From Deinococcus fonticola (GTDB lineage Bacteria; Deinococcota; Deinococci; Deinococcales; Deinococcaceae): DNA of 27,008 nucleotides. Under the pieces are notes generated by a model that was given only the letters and a program-made list of their open reading frames with translations, searched no databases and was not told where the DNA came from. Below, piece after piece: positions 8,281 to 16,550 of this stretch (positions are counted from its first letter, which is position 1; each line of letters starts with the position of its first letter). Where the stretch lies: contig NZ_SMMH01000038.1 of assembly GCF_004634215.1 (NCBI RefSeq), forward strand, positions 1 to 27,008. Direction: 5' to 3'. A program made the position numbers and the translations under genes.

Positions 8281-11200
8281 TCAGATCCCCCCCAGAACCT
8301 GCATTTTTCCATTGCCCTGCTCTGCCATGTCAGTGTGCGTTGATTCGTTACTGGCAACGTTTGGGATGGTCGTAAGTTCAGGTTCTGTCCCTGCCGGGAT
8401 GAGATGGTGGTCGACAGATTGTTGGTCTCCCCCTGCTGTCGCCCTGACTCCCGGATCTTCCTTCCCAGTATTCCCATCACCACCGTCTGTCAAGAAGAGT
8501 GGTGGGAAGAAAAAATCTCGCGGGCTGGTCGACAGATCAGGCGATTCAGGGACAGTATTCCCACTTTTCCCACCCAGCAGGACATCAAAGGGGAAAGCCA
8601 GCACTACACAACGGTAGTTTTTGGTGAGGTACGGGACGTACACGTTTTTCGTGGTGCGCATCACGCGGCCCCCTTTGCGTGAATCCACGTCACAGTGCAT
8701 CAAATGCTCACCCTGAAATCGCTCACGAAAAGCCGTCCAAAGTGAGGTGGACGACGGCAGAGACGTGTTTTGGGCGCGGTTGAAATGTTCCAGCTCCGCG
8801 TATACCGCTCTGGGAAGCAGGTAAGCCCAGCTCACTTCACCCTTGGTATCCACCCAGCCGATTGATCTAGCGCTTGGTCGGTGTGACGTGCTGACCTCTG
8901 AGCCGGAGGTCGTCACCTCCCAGCCTGCGACCTGAGGCTGTGGTGGCGCTTCCCCTGTCTTCGAGTCACGCAGATAGACTGTGCCCTGTGCCAGCAAGGT
9001 AATCAGGTCATGGATGCTGCGGGTCACCGGGTCTTGCTCCGTGTGGTATTCCCCCTGTCCTGCAACCACATCCATCAGTGCCTTGCAGGTTTCCTGCCAT
9101 TCAACTTCTGCCTCTTCGCGTGACAGGATGCCCCTTTCGACGACATAACGCAGAAACATCTGCCAGCCGTACGAGAGTTCAGCTGCCGCCTCTCCATTGC
9201 GGTCGTGGGCACCCTGAAAAATGTCCGCGTACCGCGCCAGGTGTTCCTGATGCCTTGCGCTATCCAACCTCACATCGGGGTAGTGTCCGGCAAGGTAACG
9301 GACATACCCTGCCATTGAGGCGGCATAGCCACCCTGCTTCGCATACTTAGCGGCGTCGCGGTAGATTCTGCTTCGTTCCTTCCGCTCTCCGAGGAGGTCA
9401 ACCCGTACAGGGACAAGCAGGCTGCGTGCTTGATTCGAGTGGCCTTCAGGGATGTCCTCGGCACTGGTGATCAGGGTGCCTCGCGGGTACACGATGGCGC
9501 GTTCTACCCGGTCAGCGGTCAGTGTCCCTTTTCCTCCACCGTCCGCCATCGCTTGCAGGACATGCATGAAGGTGCCAGCGATGCGTTGTGCCTGCATTCC
9601 ACGGGAGGCATTGGGCTTGTAGTCATCGACCAGCGCCAGCATGTCCTTGGCGTGATACAGCATCTGCACGAGGTGGTTTGCCGTACTGTCCCAGCCTGTC
9701 AGTGGCCTGTTGAGCTGGAACTCCGGGCCGAAATGGGCCATCAGCAGCGCCAAGAACGTCGTTTTGTGACGGCCTGTCGCCCCATGAAAGACGACCGTTG
9801 CGTTGAGCGGCCCGAGAACAGAACGCATTAGGGTAGCTAAAGCCACGCGGGCAACCTCTGGTGGGGCGATATCAAGTAGGGCAAGAGTCTGACGCACAGC
9901 CTCAACTTCTGTCTGACCTTCGGGAGGAGCAGGCAGACGGACGCGCTTCAAACTGTCCGGCAACTCGACGGAAACGTCCGTCACCACACCATCCTTGCCG
10001 ATCACCTGATCATTAGTCAGGTACACCCATCCTGCCTCACCGTGATGATGCCAGCCGGTATGCGTGAGAACGAGCTTGTGCTGCACCTGTCGCACCTTGC
10101 TGAAGACCTTGATGCAGGCTGCGACATGATCGCGAGCACCAGGCTTACCGTACACCGTTGTATCGAGTGCCCAGTTCGTTCCGAGGAAGGCCAAAGTCCG
10201 AATATCCTGCGCGGGCACGATAATCGAAGGGAGTCTCTTGCCACCTTCTGTCACGCCAGACAGGCGGAAACTGATGGTGGGTGGCGATTCACCATCACTG
10301 AGACGCCGCTCCTCGTCAATGAATGCCACGAAATCGGTGAGTTCCTCGGACTGCATCGTTTGTTTACGGGAATCACGATGCAAGATTTGGAAAGTCCCTT
10401 TTCTGACGGCGTAAGCGCGGTTGCTGAGCATGTGAATTGCGGTCGCAGGTTGAGCATTGAGGGCCGCCTTCAGACACTTTTCAAGTTCGGCAACACCCCT
10501 GAAGCCAAGCACGTCGCAGGCATCAGCAACCTCATCAGCTGCAGCACTCTGGAAAAGCGAGCGTGGGAGTTGTACGACCGTCTGAGGAAAGGTCAGGGCC
10601 AGTTCTTCCCAGGCTGCCCGTGCCCTATCTCCAGCCTCGTCTGGATCGGCGTAGATGTAAATGACACGGCGACCCTGTGCAAGGTGCGAGGTGTGAGGCT
10701 GGGTGCTGGCCCCGGCAATCCCCTGTACAGCAATCCCGGTGTCCCGCAGCGCCCAGCTCACAGCAGCGCCATTCAGCTCGCCTTCCACCCAGATTTCACG
10801 GTCTGCCTTACCCAGATTCCGTGAACACCATGCGGGCGCACCCCCACCAGTGATGAGGTAGTGGTAACGCTGCGCTCCCTTCGGCAACGGATCTTGAAGG
10901 TTGCGGGCCTTGTAATTGATCAGCTTCCCATCTGTCCCCGGCACAGCGAAGGCCAACTTGGCTTGACTGGAATGGACGACCACGGAGAGAAAACCTTCCT
11001 GCGCGGCCTCCACCAGGCCCCGTTTGGCAAGGTGCTGAGCAGCCTCGACGTGTGACTCCGCATCGAACGGCTGCCAGCCCTTCAAGCTTTCCTCCACTGC
11101 TTCAGGGGTCAGCAGTTGAGGAGCAACAGTAGTTTGTTGCCTGGGAGCAGGTTTTGTTGTCGCCTTTGACTTCTTCGGGGCGCTCCCCTGTGCTTCAGGT

Positions 11201-11529
11201 AGTCGGTGCGTCAGGTCAGCGCGGTCAAGCAAGATCTTCGCAGCGTCTGACTTCGGGATCATCAGACAGGCCGTGATGTAATCGATGGCCCCACCCCCGA
11301 AATCGTCCGCACCATGCCGTTTGAATACAGCTCCAGACGAGGAATCGGAGTATGACAGGCTGGGATGCTCCTCCTGAAAACCGGGTCGGATGTCGCACAC
11401 GGTGCCAGTTCGTTTCAGGCGTGTGGGCTTGAGGTTGACGTTCAACTCATTCGCCAGCCAGTGCAGCAGCGCCAAGGCATTGTTGTTTGGGTGTTGCAGG
11501 GCTTCAGCGAGCAGGTGTTCATCTTTCAT
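8281..11529 (-). CDS. Toprim/DUF927-type primase-helicase of an integrated element
   Basis: The product has 1082 residues. The N-terminal 110 residues resemble a CHC2-like primase region without clear zinc ligands. A Toprim domain follows, with Glu in VEGELNG (about 248-254) and the acidic DPDEAG (about 296). The DUF927/helicase part begins near residue 420. It has a P-loop (GATGRHKTT, about 583-591) and a Walker B-like segment LALVDDY (about 632-638). Proteins of this type start replication of phages, phage satellites and plasmids. The ATG overlaps the end of a tiny upstream frame by 11 bases, and the AlpA-like gene lies just before that, so all three probably form one operon. The whole fits an integrated replicon ending at the tRNA scar at 13062. 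Confidence 0.85.
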   Translation of the reverse strand: MKDEHLLAEALQHPNNNALALLHWLANELNVNLKPTRLKRTGTVCDIRPGFQEEHPSLSYSDSSSGAVFKRHGADDFGGGAIDYITACLMIPKSDAAKILLDRADLTHRLPEAQGSAPKKSKATTKPAPRQQTTVAPQLLTPEAVEESLKGWQPFDAESHVEAAQHLAKRGLVEAAQEGFLSVVVHSSQAKLAFAVPGTDGKLINYKARNLQDPLPKGAQRYHYLITGGGAPAWCSRNLGKADREIWVEGELNGAAVSWALRDTGIAVQGIAGASTQPHTSHLAQGRRVIYIYADPDEAGDRARAAWEELALTFPQTVVQLPRSLFQSAAADEVADACDVLGFRGVAELEKCLKAALNAQPATAIHMLSNRAYAVRKGTFQILHRDSRKQTMQSEELTDFVAFIDEERRLSDGESPPTISFRLSGVTEGGKRLPSIIVPAQDIRTLAFLGTNWALDTTVYGKPGARDHVAACIKVFSKVRQVQHKLVLTHTGWHHHGEAGWVYLTNDQVIGKDGVVTDVSVELPDSLKRVRLPAPPEGQTEVEAVRQTLALLDIAPPEVARVALATLMRSVLGPLNATVVFHGATGRHKTTFLALLMAHFGPEFQLNRPLTGWDSTANHLVQMLYHAKDMLALVDDYKPNASRGMQAQRIAGTFMHVLQAMADGGGKGTLTADRVERAIVYPRGTLITSAEDIPEGHSNQARSLLVPVRVDLLGERKERSRIYRDAAKYAKQGGYAASMAGYVRYLAGHYPDVRLDSARHQEHLARYADIFQGAHDRNGEAAAELSYGWQMFLRYVVERGILSREEAEVEWQETCKALMDVVAGQGEYHTEQDPVTRSIHDLITLLAQGTVYLRDSKTGEAPPQPQVAGWEVTTSGSEVSTSHRPSARSIGWVDTKGEVSWAYLLPRAVYAELEHFNRAQNTSLPSSTSLWTAFRERFQGEHLMHCDVDSRKGGRVMRTTKNVYVPYLTKNYRCVVLAFPFDVLLGGKSGNTVPESPDLSTSPRDFFFPPLFLTDGGDGNTGKEDPGVRATAGGDQQSVDHHLIPAGTEPELTTIPNVASNESTHTDMAEQGNGKMQVLGGI

Positions 11530-11740
11530 GCCTGATCACCCCCAAGCTGGAAGTGGGCGAAAAAGTTACCGTGCTACCGACTGCTGACACTAATTTCCCC
11601 GCCTGCCGCCAATTTCGCTCGCAGCAGCTTGGTGAAGGAAAATTAGCCGTATGGAAAACAGTGTCCTGAACGAGGTTATTCTTGATCGAGGATGCTACGA
11701 TGTTGGTGGCAAGCCCGGTCGTCCCACCGGGCACCATCAT
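11519..11740 (-). CDS. Tiny ORF coupled between the AlpA-like gene and the primase
   Basis: The 73-residue frame starts MMVPGGTTGLATNIVAS. Its ATG overlaps the stop of the upstream gene as ATGA, AAGGAGG lies about 8 bases upstream, and its end overlaps the primase start by 11 bases. This tight packing on both sides is the main support. I recognise no domain. It could instead be only a translated spacer that couples the two flanking genes. Confidence 0.5.
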   Translation of the reverse strand: MMVPGGTTGLATNIVASSIKNNLVQDTVFHTANFPSPSCCERNWRQAGKLVSAVGSTVTFSPTSSLGVIRHER

Positions 11741-11940
11741 TTTTGGCCTCCTTCGGCGCAACTTTCCAGCCAGCGCTGAAATTCGCTCTGATAGATGAAG
11801 TAGGAGGGGCGCTGCGGGGTTCCGAGGTTGATGGTGCGGAGTTCCTTTTCACGAATAGCCTTGTACAGGCGGTCGCGGGGAATGCCGAATTTGCGGTGTA
11901 GGGCGATGGGTTTTTCGAAGGGTTCGAGGGCAAAAGTCAT
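11737..11940 (-). CDS. AlpA/excisionase-like helix-turn-helix protein
   Basis: The product has 67 residues. The start at 11940 is chosen because AAAGGAGG precedes it at ideal spacing; the longer frame to 12039 lacks a site. Residues 13-60 form a MerR/AlpA-type winged helix: ALHRKFGIPRDRLYKAIREK, then a wing ending in SYFIYQSEFQRWLES. Such small proteins direct excision or control early genes of integrated elements. It is followed by the coupled 73-residue ORF and the primase. No integrase for it to partner is seen near the scar at 13062; the nearest, at 18596, is on the other side of the scar. Confidence 0.75.
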   Translation of the reverse strand: MTFALEPFEKPIALHRKFGIPRDRLYKAIREKELRTINLGTPQRPSYFIYQSEFQRWLESCAEGGQK

Positions 11941-11974
11941 GTTTGCCTCCTTTGATGAATGAATAGGTTTACGC

Positions 11975-11996
11975 CACACTGTGTAAAAACAGCGTG
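11975..11996. promoter_or_regulatory. Inverted repeat upstream of the AlpA-like gene
   Basis: CACACTG and CAGCGTG are inverted 7-base arms (one mismatch) separated by 8 bases, 35-56 bases upstream of the AlpA-like start. The position suits an operator for autoregulation of the element's operon. No protein-site match can be made by eye. Confidence 0.35.
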
Positions 11997-12171
11997 TCGG
12001 TATCAGAAATCGCTGAGATGGTGTCTGCCATGGCATCAACGTGGCGAAACACTGTCAGCACTATTCTGAAAAGAAGTTTCTATGTTGCCAGCGCAAAAAA
12101 CGCTGAGAGATCAAGGCAGCTCAGCTGTGCTGGAAGCGGTACTTCAGCAATGCGAGAGAGCCGATCTCAAA

Positions 12172-12840
12172 TCAGCGTTGGGGCGGTGCAGTAGATGCCG
12201 TGGGTGGCACAGGACGGCTATGCCGTGGGCGCGGAGGTCTGCGGTTCTCCCTTCTGTCACTGACCAGCTCGCGAGCAAACACCAGGACATCAAGATCAGG
12301 AGACAGCTCCAAATCAAGGGTCATGCACAGCGCCTCCGCCTGCAGCGCTTTTTCAGCTCCAACAGCCTGTGCATAGGCGTCGAAGATAGCTCGGGCCGCA
12401 TCGTAGCGACCGTATGCATGCAGTGCCACTCCCCAAGTCATGAGCATCATTGCCAACTCGGCAACGGATTTTCCGGCAAGCTCATCAGGCGTCCACCGCG
12501 CCAGTGCTTCCTCTTTAAGGTGCTCCGGCTCCATCCCACCGTACAACTGTCTCTTGTCAGCCAGACTGTTACGGGCCGCGCCGAAACGAATGTAGTTCTG
12601 ACGCGCTTTGCGGTGGGCACGGCGGGAAGTCCCAGATTGGGGAAAAGGCAGATTCCGGAATGTCCCCAAGTGTGCATGTTCCATAGCATCCCAGTTTTCC
12701 GCGAGGAACTGCTGGTACGCGGCTTCCTGTTGCGGACTCATCTCCTCTTCAAGAGCCGTCCGACTGCATTCAGCAACGCCGCAGACCAAGTCCGCCATAA
12801 CGTCTGGCGGGAGTTGGTTCTGAGCGTAACCGTATGTCAT
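12172..12840 (-). CDS. Unknown protein of the integrated element
   Basis: The product has 222 residues from the ATG at 12840 (MTYGYAQNQLPPDV). A longer frame reaches 12981, but the extra 47 residues look like translated flank with the small tandem repeat near 12950. The protein is helical, with a TPR-like stretch about residues 140-185 (AELAMMLMTWGVALHAYGRY, then DAARAIFDAYAQ). The tail is basic and proline-rich. I do not recognise the family. It lies between the tRNA scar and the AlpA/primase operon on the same strand, which places it at the edge of the element. The start is uncertain because no clear ribosome-binding site is present. Confidence 0.6.
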   Translation of the reverse strand: MTYGYAQNQLPPDVMADLVCGVAECSRTALEEEMSPQQEAAYQQFLAENWDAMEHAHLGTFRNLPFPQSGTSRRAHRKARQNYIRFGAARNSLADKRQLYGGMEPEHLKEEALARWTPDELAGKSVAELAMMLMTWGVALHAYGRYDAARAIFDAYAQAVGAEKALQAEALCMTLDLELSPDLDVLVFARELVSDRRENRRPPRPRHSRPVPPTASTAPPQR

Positions 12841-13061
12841 GGGCAGAAAATAGCACAGGTTTGTCAGCAGGGTATAGATCCTGTCTTCACGCCTGTTGGG
12901 TTTCGCCCACTTTTCGCCCACACCTTTCAAAAACCCAGCAGAATCACCCAGTAACCAGCAGTAACCAGCAGGCGTATACATACTGAATCATGCTGTCTTG
13001 GACGGAAGAAACAGGAACCAACAGGGCTGCAAGCCACCCTACAGGAAGACCTCTAGGCTCT

Positions 13062-13106
13062 CTCTTAATCAGCGGGTTATAGGTTCGATTCCTATACGAC
13101 CCACCA
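13062..13106 (+). other. attachment-site scar: 3' half of a tRNA-Lys(CUU) gene
   Basis: The bases fold as the 3' part of a tRNA. They give a 7-base anticodon loop CTCTTAA (anticodon CTT, Lys), a 3' anticodon strand TCAGC, a 5-base variable region, a T arm ATAGG-TTCGATT-CCTAT, an acceptor strand ACGACCC, then A and CCA. The 5' side does not pair (GCTCT where GCTGA is needed), and no GGGTCGT acceptor strand exists upstream. Identity therefore begins at the anticodon loop, the usual crossover site of tyrosine integrases. In such insertions the fragment marks the end of the element distal to the restored tRNA, so the element lies to the left. Confidence 0.8.
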
Positions 13107-13112
13107 GAAAAA

Positions 13113-13140
13113 CCCCCGCCCAGCGCGGGGGCTTTACTTT
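13113..13140 (+). terminator. Rho-independent terminator behind the tRNA fragment
   Basis: CCCCCGC/GCGGGGG forms a 7-bp GC stem with a 5-base loop, followed by CTTTACTTT. It is most simply the native terminator of the tRNA-Lys transcript that was cut by integration. Confidence 0.8.
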
Positions 13141-13630
13141 GCCGTCTCTAAACGATGTGGTCTATTTCCGCCCTGTGTCCAAAACGTGTCCAAAACAGTT
13201 TGCTGGCCCTCTGTAGGTGGGCTGGCGACTCTCGGGAGGTGAACGTCTACCCTCACAGAGGTCGGAGCATCGGTTTATCACTTTCTCTCTCCCTCGCAGA
13301 AGTGGGATTGTGGGATTTGCTTCTGAATTTGTCGTTTCGGACAGCATCGACTCTAATCCCAAGACATAAATTTCCGCTCGAAACAGCCGTTTCTCCAGTG
13401 GGAATGGGTGGTTCTGGCCGAAGAACCAGAATCCACGAAATCCAGAATATCCGAAAAAGGCCCGAATAGTGCGCTTTTACGGGTAAAAATAGACGAAATA
13501 GTCTGGATTCAAGAATCTTTTGCTGTTTAGGCTCTATAAGTGGCATCCTTCCGCTTCACAGTCCAGACCAGTCTGATGCGCTTCAAGTTATCTAATCCGA
13601 ATTAGCCTAATCAAGATTATACTAATTGGT
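13141..13630. other. Intergenic region right of the att scar
   Basis: No convincing gene. There is a tandem direct repeat of GTGTCCAAAAC (about 13177-13198), possibly arm-type sites of the integrase that made the scar. The last 40 bases hold the promoter/operator of the ATPase gene. The rest shows nothing I can name. Confidence 0.5.
13592..13626 (+). promoter_or_regulatory. Promoter with repeated CTAAT half-sites
   Basis: CTAAT-N4-ATTAG is followed after one base by CTAAT-N4-ATTAT, and then after one base by another CTAAT. The last units overlap TATACT (13618-13623), a good -10 element only 7 bases before the ATG at 13631. This implies a leaderless transcript with an operator lying on the promoter. 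No clear -35 is present. Autoregulation by the winged-helix part of the ATPase or by the downstream HTH protein is an inference. Confidence 0.55.
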
Positions 13631-15046
13631 ATGTTTTTAGGTCGTCTTCAGGAACTCAGCGCTTTACAGGCCGAGTATGCCCGGTCACGTCCCTCCCTGA
13701 TTCTTGTTCGCGGGCGCAGGCGGGTCGGCAAGTCCACCCTGATTCTGAAGAGTCTGGAAGGCAGGCCACACATCTACTATCAGGCGAATCGGTTGACCTC
13801 CTCCGAAAACCTCTCTCTCCTGCGCCAGACCGTCCGGGAGGTGCTGGGTGACGACCCGGTGCTCGACGGTCTGAACAGTTGGGCAGCGGTACTGCTTTAC
13901 CTCGCTCGGCTGTCCGTATCTCGCCCTGGCCTGACCCTCGTGCTCGACGAATTTCCTTACCTGTGTGATGGAGATGCTGCTTTGCCCTCCATCGTTCAGC
14001 AGGTTTGGGACAGGGTGCAGGCGGAAAGTTTGTCCTTCAATCTGGTGCTGTGCGGTTCAAGTATCGCGTTCATGGGGGAACTGCTGGCCGAGAGAAATCC
14101 ACTCCACGGCAGACAGACCTTTTCACTCGACCTCCCGCCTCTGAGTTACCGTGAAGCCAGTGAACGCTTCCCTGACTGGTCGCTGTCCGACCGGGCCTAC
14201 GCCTTTGCAGTGTTTGGAGGCATGCCCTATTACCTGGCGCTGTGTGAACCGCAGGAATCGCTGAAGGAAAACGTCATGCAGGTCATCCTGCGAAACGGCG
14301 CACCCTTGCATGACGAACCTACTCACCTCTTGCAGGCGGAACTTCAGAACGTGGCCCGCTACGCCACCATCCTGCGGGCCATTTCGGACGGTTGCACCAC
14401 CTGGGGCGAGATTCTGAACCGTGTGCCGGAACTGGAAAGCAGCCAGCACCTCAGCCCCTACATCGGCAAACTGGAAGAACTGCGCCTGGTCGAGGTGACC
14501 CGTTCGCTGGACGCCCCACCCAAAGGCCGCAACCGCCGATACCGACTGGCCGACCCTTTTCTGGCCTTCTGGTATCACTTTGTTCTGCCGAACTCCTCGG
14601 CTCTGGAGGCTGGACAGTCCGAAGCGGTCTGGCAGCATGTCATCACTCCAAATCTGGATAAATACATGGGGGACGTGTTCGAGCGTATCTGCCGGGATTA
14701 CCTGCGACTCTACGGTCAGGAACGCTTCGGAATGCCCGCCCGTGAGGTCGGTTCTATCTGGTCGGGCGACTTCGATGTGGATGTGGTGGCAACACTGCTC
14801 GATGAGCAGGTGGTCTACGGGGAATGCAAATGGTGGAAAGACCCGGTGGGGCAGAATATCCTCGACCATCTGTGCGAGAAGACCCAATCCGTCAAATACG
14901 GCAAGGGTGAGCCGCAATACGCCCTGTTTGCCCGGTCTGGCTTTACGGAAACTATTGAGAAGGAAGGCGTACACCTGCTGGGCCTGGCGGCCCTTTATGG
15001 TCAGGAAGAGTCAAATCCCGACTCCATTCAATATTCGCGAATTTAG
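13631..15046 (+). CDS. DUF234-type ATPase with C-terminal nuclease-like domain
   Basis: The product has 471 residues. It has a Walker A motif GRRRVGKST (28-36), a Walker B LTLVLDEF (101-108) and a sensor-like LCGSS. A winged-helix region follows around 235-290 (ATILRAISDGCTTWGEILNR). A DUF234 domain with a PD-(D/E)xK-like pattern ends the protein: FDVDVVATL, then VVYGECKWW. These archaeal-type STAND-like ATPases are common in accessory islands; their biochemical role is poorly known and defence functions are suspected. The leaderless ATG follows a -10 box. The HTH/nucleotidyltransferase pair starts 13 bases downstream on the same strand, so the three could be one unit. Confidence 0.85.
   Translation: MFLGRLQELSALQAEYARSRPSLILVRGRRRVGKSTLILKSLEGRPHIYYQANRLTSSENLSLLRQTVREVLGDDPVLDGLNSWAAVLLYLARLSVSRPGLTLVLDEFPYLCDGDAALPSIVQQVWDRVQAESLSFNLVLCGSSIAFMGELLAERNPLHGRQTFSLDLPPLSYREASERFPDWSLSDRAYAFAVFGGMPYYLALCEPQESLKENVMQVILRNGAPLHDEPTHLLQAELQNVARYATILRAISDGCTTWGEILNRVPELESSQHLSPYIGKLEELRLVEVTRSLDAPPKGRNRRYRLADPFLAFWYHFVLPNSSALEAGQSEAVWQHVITPNLDKYMGDVFERICRDYLRLYGQERFGMPAREVGSIWSGDFDVDVVATLLDEQVVYGECKWWKDPVGQNILDHLCEKTQSVKYGKGEPQYALFARSGFTETIEKEGVHLLGLAALYGQEESNPDSIQYSRI
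15033..15042. promoter_or_regulatory. Perfect palindrome before the HTH/nucleotidyltransferase pair
   Basis: ATTCGCGAAT is a perfect 10-base palindrome in the last codons of the ATPase gene. It lies just before TAGAAT, a possible -10, and 18 bases before the next ATG at 15060. It may be an operator for the downstream HTH protein. The evidence is only position and symmetry. Confidence 0.3.
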
Positions 15047-15059
15047 AATAAACTGAGTC

Positions 15060-15575
15060 ATGAAGCCTGTGGATACCATGGTCGCGGCAAAACTGGTCAG
15101 TGTAGCGCTAGTTGGGATTTCCTACGCTGGCTTGGCTGAGGCCCTGAATATCAGCAGTGCCGAGGCCCATGCCGCCGCGAAACGACTGGTCAAGGCCAGC
15201 CTCTTCAAAGATCAGGGGCGAAAGGTGCCTTACCCCAGAAGGCAGGCTCTGCTGGAGTTCTGGGTGCATGGCCTCAAGTACGTTTACCCTGCAGAACTGG
15301 GCGCACCTGCCAGGGGCATTCCCACTTCTATCGGTGCTGCTCCACTGCAACAGGAATTTTCGACGCCAGACGGTGGTGTCCCGGTCTGGCCCAGCCCTGA
15401 GGGAACGGTGCGTGGCCCGGCCCTCACGCCGATTCATCCCAGTGTTCTGAAGGCCATGACCGACGAAAGGGTGTATGAACTCCTGAGCCTGATCGATGCC
15501 CTCCGTGAAGGACGAATCCGCGAACGGGAGCGGGCAGCGGAGTTCCTCAAAGACCGCCTCTATAGTTGGTGCTGA
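15060..15575 (+). CDS. Winged-helix protein, likely antitoxin/regulator of an AbiE-like pair
   Basis: The product has 171 residues. The N-terminal 70 residues form a helix-turn-helix/winged helix (YAGLAEALNISSAEAHAAAK followed by RLVKASLF). A proline-rich linker and a short helical C-terminal end (DERVYELLSLIDALREGRIR) follow. The stop overlaps the start of the nucleotidyltransferase by one base (TGATG), so the two are translationally coupled. In AbiE-type systems a winged-helix antitoxin gene precedes and represses the nucleotidyltransferase toxin operon. This protein lacks an obvious AbiEi C-terminal domain, so the antitoxin role rests on gene order and the HTH. Confidence 0.65.
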   Translation: MKPVDTMVAAKLVSVALVGISYAGLAEALNISSAEAHAAAKRLVKASLFKDQGRKVPYPRRQALLEFWVHGLKYVYPAELGAPARGIPTSIGAAPLQQEFSTPDGGVPVWPSPEGTVRGPALTPIHPSVLKAMTDERVYELLSLIDALREGRIRERERAAEFLKDRLYSWC

Positions 15576-16255
15576 TGCCCTCGCCTACCGCACTCATTGA
15601 ACAGGCCGCCCTGGAGTTGCAGCCCCTCCTGGAGCGACTGGTCTTCGTGGGTGGGGCCACGGTGGAACTGCTGCTCACGGACAAGGCGGCAGGCCCCGTG
15701 AGGCCCACGAACGACGTGGATGTCGCTACCCATGTGAGCAGGCGGAGTGAACTGTCGAAACTGGAAGAACGCCTGACAGGTCTGGGTTTTGAACCCGATC
15801 AGGAAGGCCCCCTCTGCCGTTGGAAGAAAGGCAGCCTGGTACTGGACGTGATGACCGACGACGGTGAGATGCAAGGCTTCACGAATCCCTGGTATGCCTC
15901 CGCGATTCAGCATGCCCGGCAGGTCACCCTGCCCTCAGGGAGGACGGTTCGTGTGCTCGATGCCCCACACCTGATCGCCACGAAACTGGTGGCCTGGCGA
16001 GACCGTGGTCAGGGAAGCATGTTCAGCCATGACCTTGAGGACATCCTGATGGTGCTGGACGGCAGGCCGGAGTTGAGTGATGAACTCCGCGCCGCACCGC
16101 CTCCTCTTCAGGACTTCGTGCGTCAGGAATTCGCTTCCCTGCTGGCTCACCCTGATTTCGAGGAAACCCTACAGGGCACCTTCACGGAGAAAGGACGTGA
16201 CACGGTTGTGCTGGAAAGGGTCAGAGTGATTGCCGTCTTGACTCCCGGGCCTTGA
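15575..16255 (+). CDS. AbiEii-like nucleotidyltransferase, probable toxin
   Basis: The product has 226 residues from the ATG at 15575, chosen because it overlaps the upstream stop; TTG and GTG codons just before are possible starts. It has the polymerase-beta-type nucleotidyltransferase motifs VGGATVELLL and NDVDV (D-x-D), then a later LIATKLVAWRDRG and HDLEDIL. This fits the AbiEii/AbiGii-like family, whose members modify tRNA ends or other RNA and arrest growth. It is translationally coupled to the HTH gene. Its end lies 11 bases from the convergent XRE gene. Toxicity is inferred, not shown. Confidence 0.75.
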   Translation: MPSPTALIEQAALELQPLLERLVFVGGATVELLLTDKAAGPVRPTNDVDVATHVSRRSELSKLEERLTGLGFEPDQEGPLCRWKKGSLVLDVMTDDGEMQGFTNPWYASAIQHARQVTLPSGRTVRVLDAPHLIATKLVAWRDRGQGSMFSHDLEDILMVLDGRPELSDELRAAPPPLQDFVRQEFASLLAHPDFEETLQGTFTEKGRDTVVLERVRVIAVLTPGP

Positions 16256-16266
16256 CCCGTCAGGAA

Positions 16267-16509
16267 TCACTTTTCTGTCAGCAGTGAAACCAGGCTGACC
16301 CCAAGTGCCTGGGCGAGCAGAGACATCGTGTCAATAGGCAGATTCCTTTCCCCACGCTCGATCTGAGCGATATACGACCAGTTCATCTGTGCTTCGGCGG
16401 CAAGGTCTTCAAGCGTCCAGCCACCTTTCTGCCGTTCCTCACGAAGCCGACGACCGAAAATCAGTCGCTCCTGTGAGGGCGGACGTTCATGGCGAGGAGC
16501 TTCAGGCAT
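16267..16509 (-). CDS. XRE-family transcriptional regulator
   Basis: The product has 80 residues. Residues 20-75 form a lambda-repressor-like helix-turn-helix: RLREERQKGGWTLEDLAAEA, then WSYIAQIERGERNLPID, then LLAQALGVSL. AAGGA precedes the ATG. It is convergent with the nucleotidyltransferase gene and divergent from the lipoprotein gene. The shared 113-base upstream region contains an inverted repeat that could be its operator. Confidence 0.88.
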   Translation of the reverse strand: MPEAPRHERPPSQERLIFGRRLREERQKGGWTLEDLAAEAQMNWSYIAQIERGERNLPIDTMSLLAQALGVSLVSLLTEK

Positions 16510-16550
16510 TCCTTCACCCTGACGCGCCTACCAAATTGCCTCCAGTGAGT

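Noticed and set aside
12082..12954. 290-codon frame on the plus strand opposite the unknown element gene
   Set aside because: No start signal or domain; the minus-strand frame has better composition and fits the strand of its neighbours.
13030..13106. A complete tRNA-Lys gene
   Set aside because: The acceptor 5' strand, D arm and 5' anticodon strand are missing; only the 3' half is real.
13253..13546. 97-codon frame on the minus strand between the att scar and the ATPase
   Set aside because: No ribosome-binding site or domain, and composition unlike the neighbouring genes.
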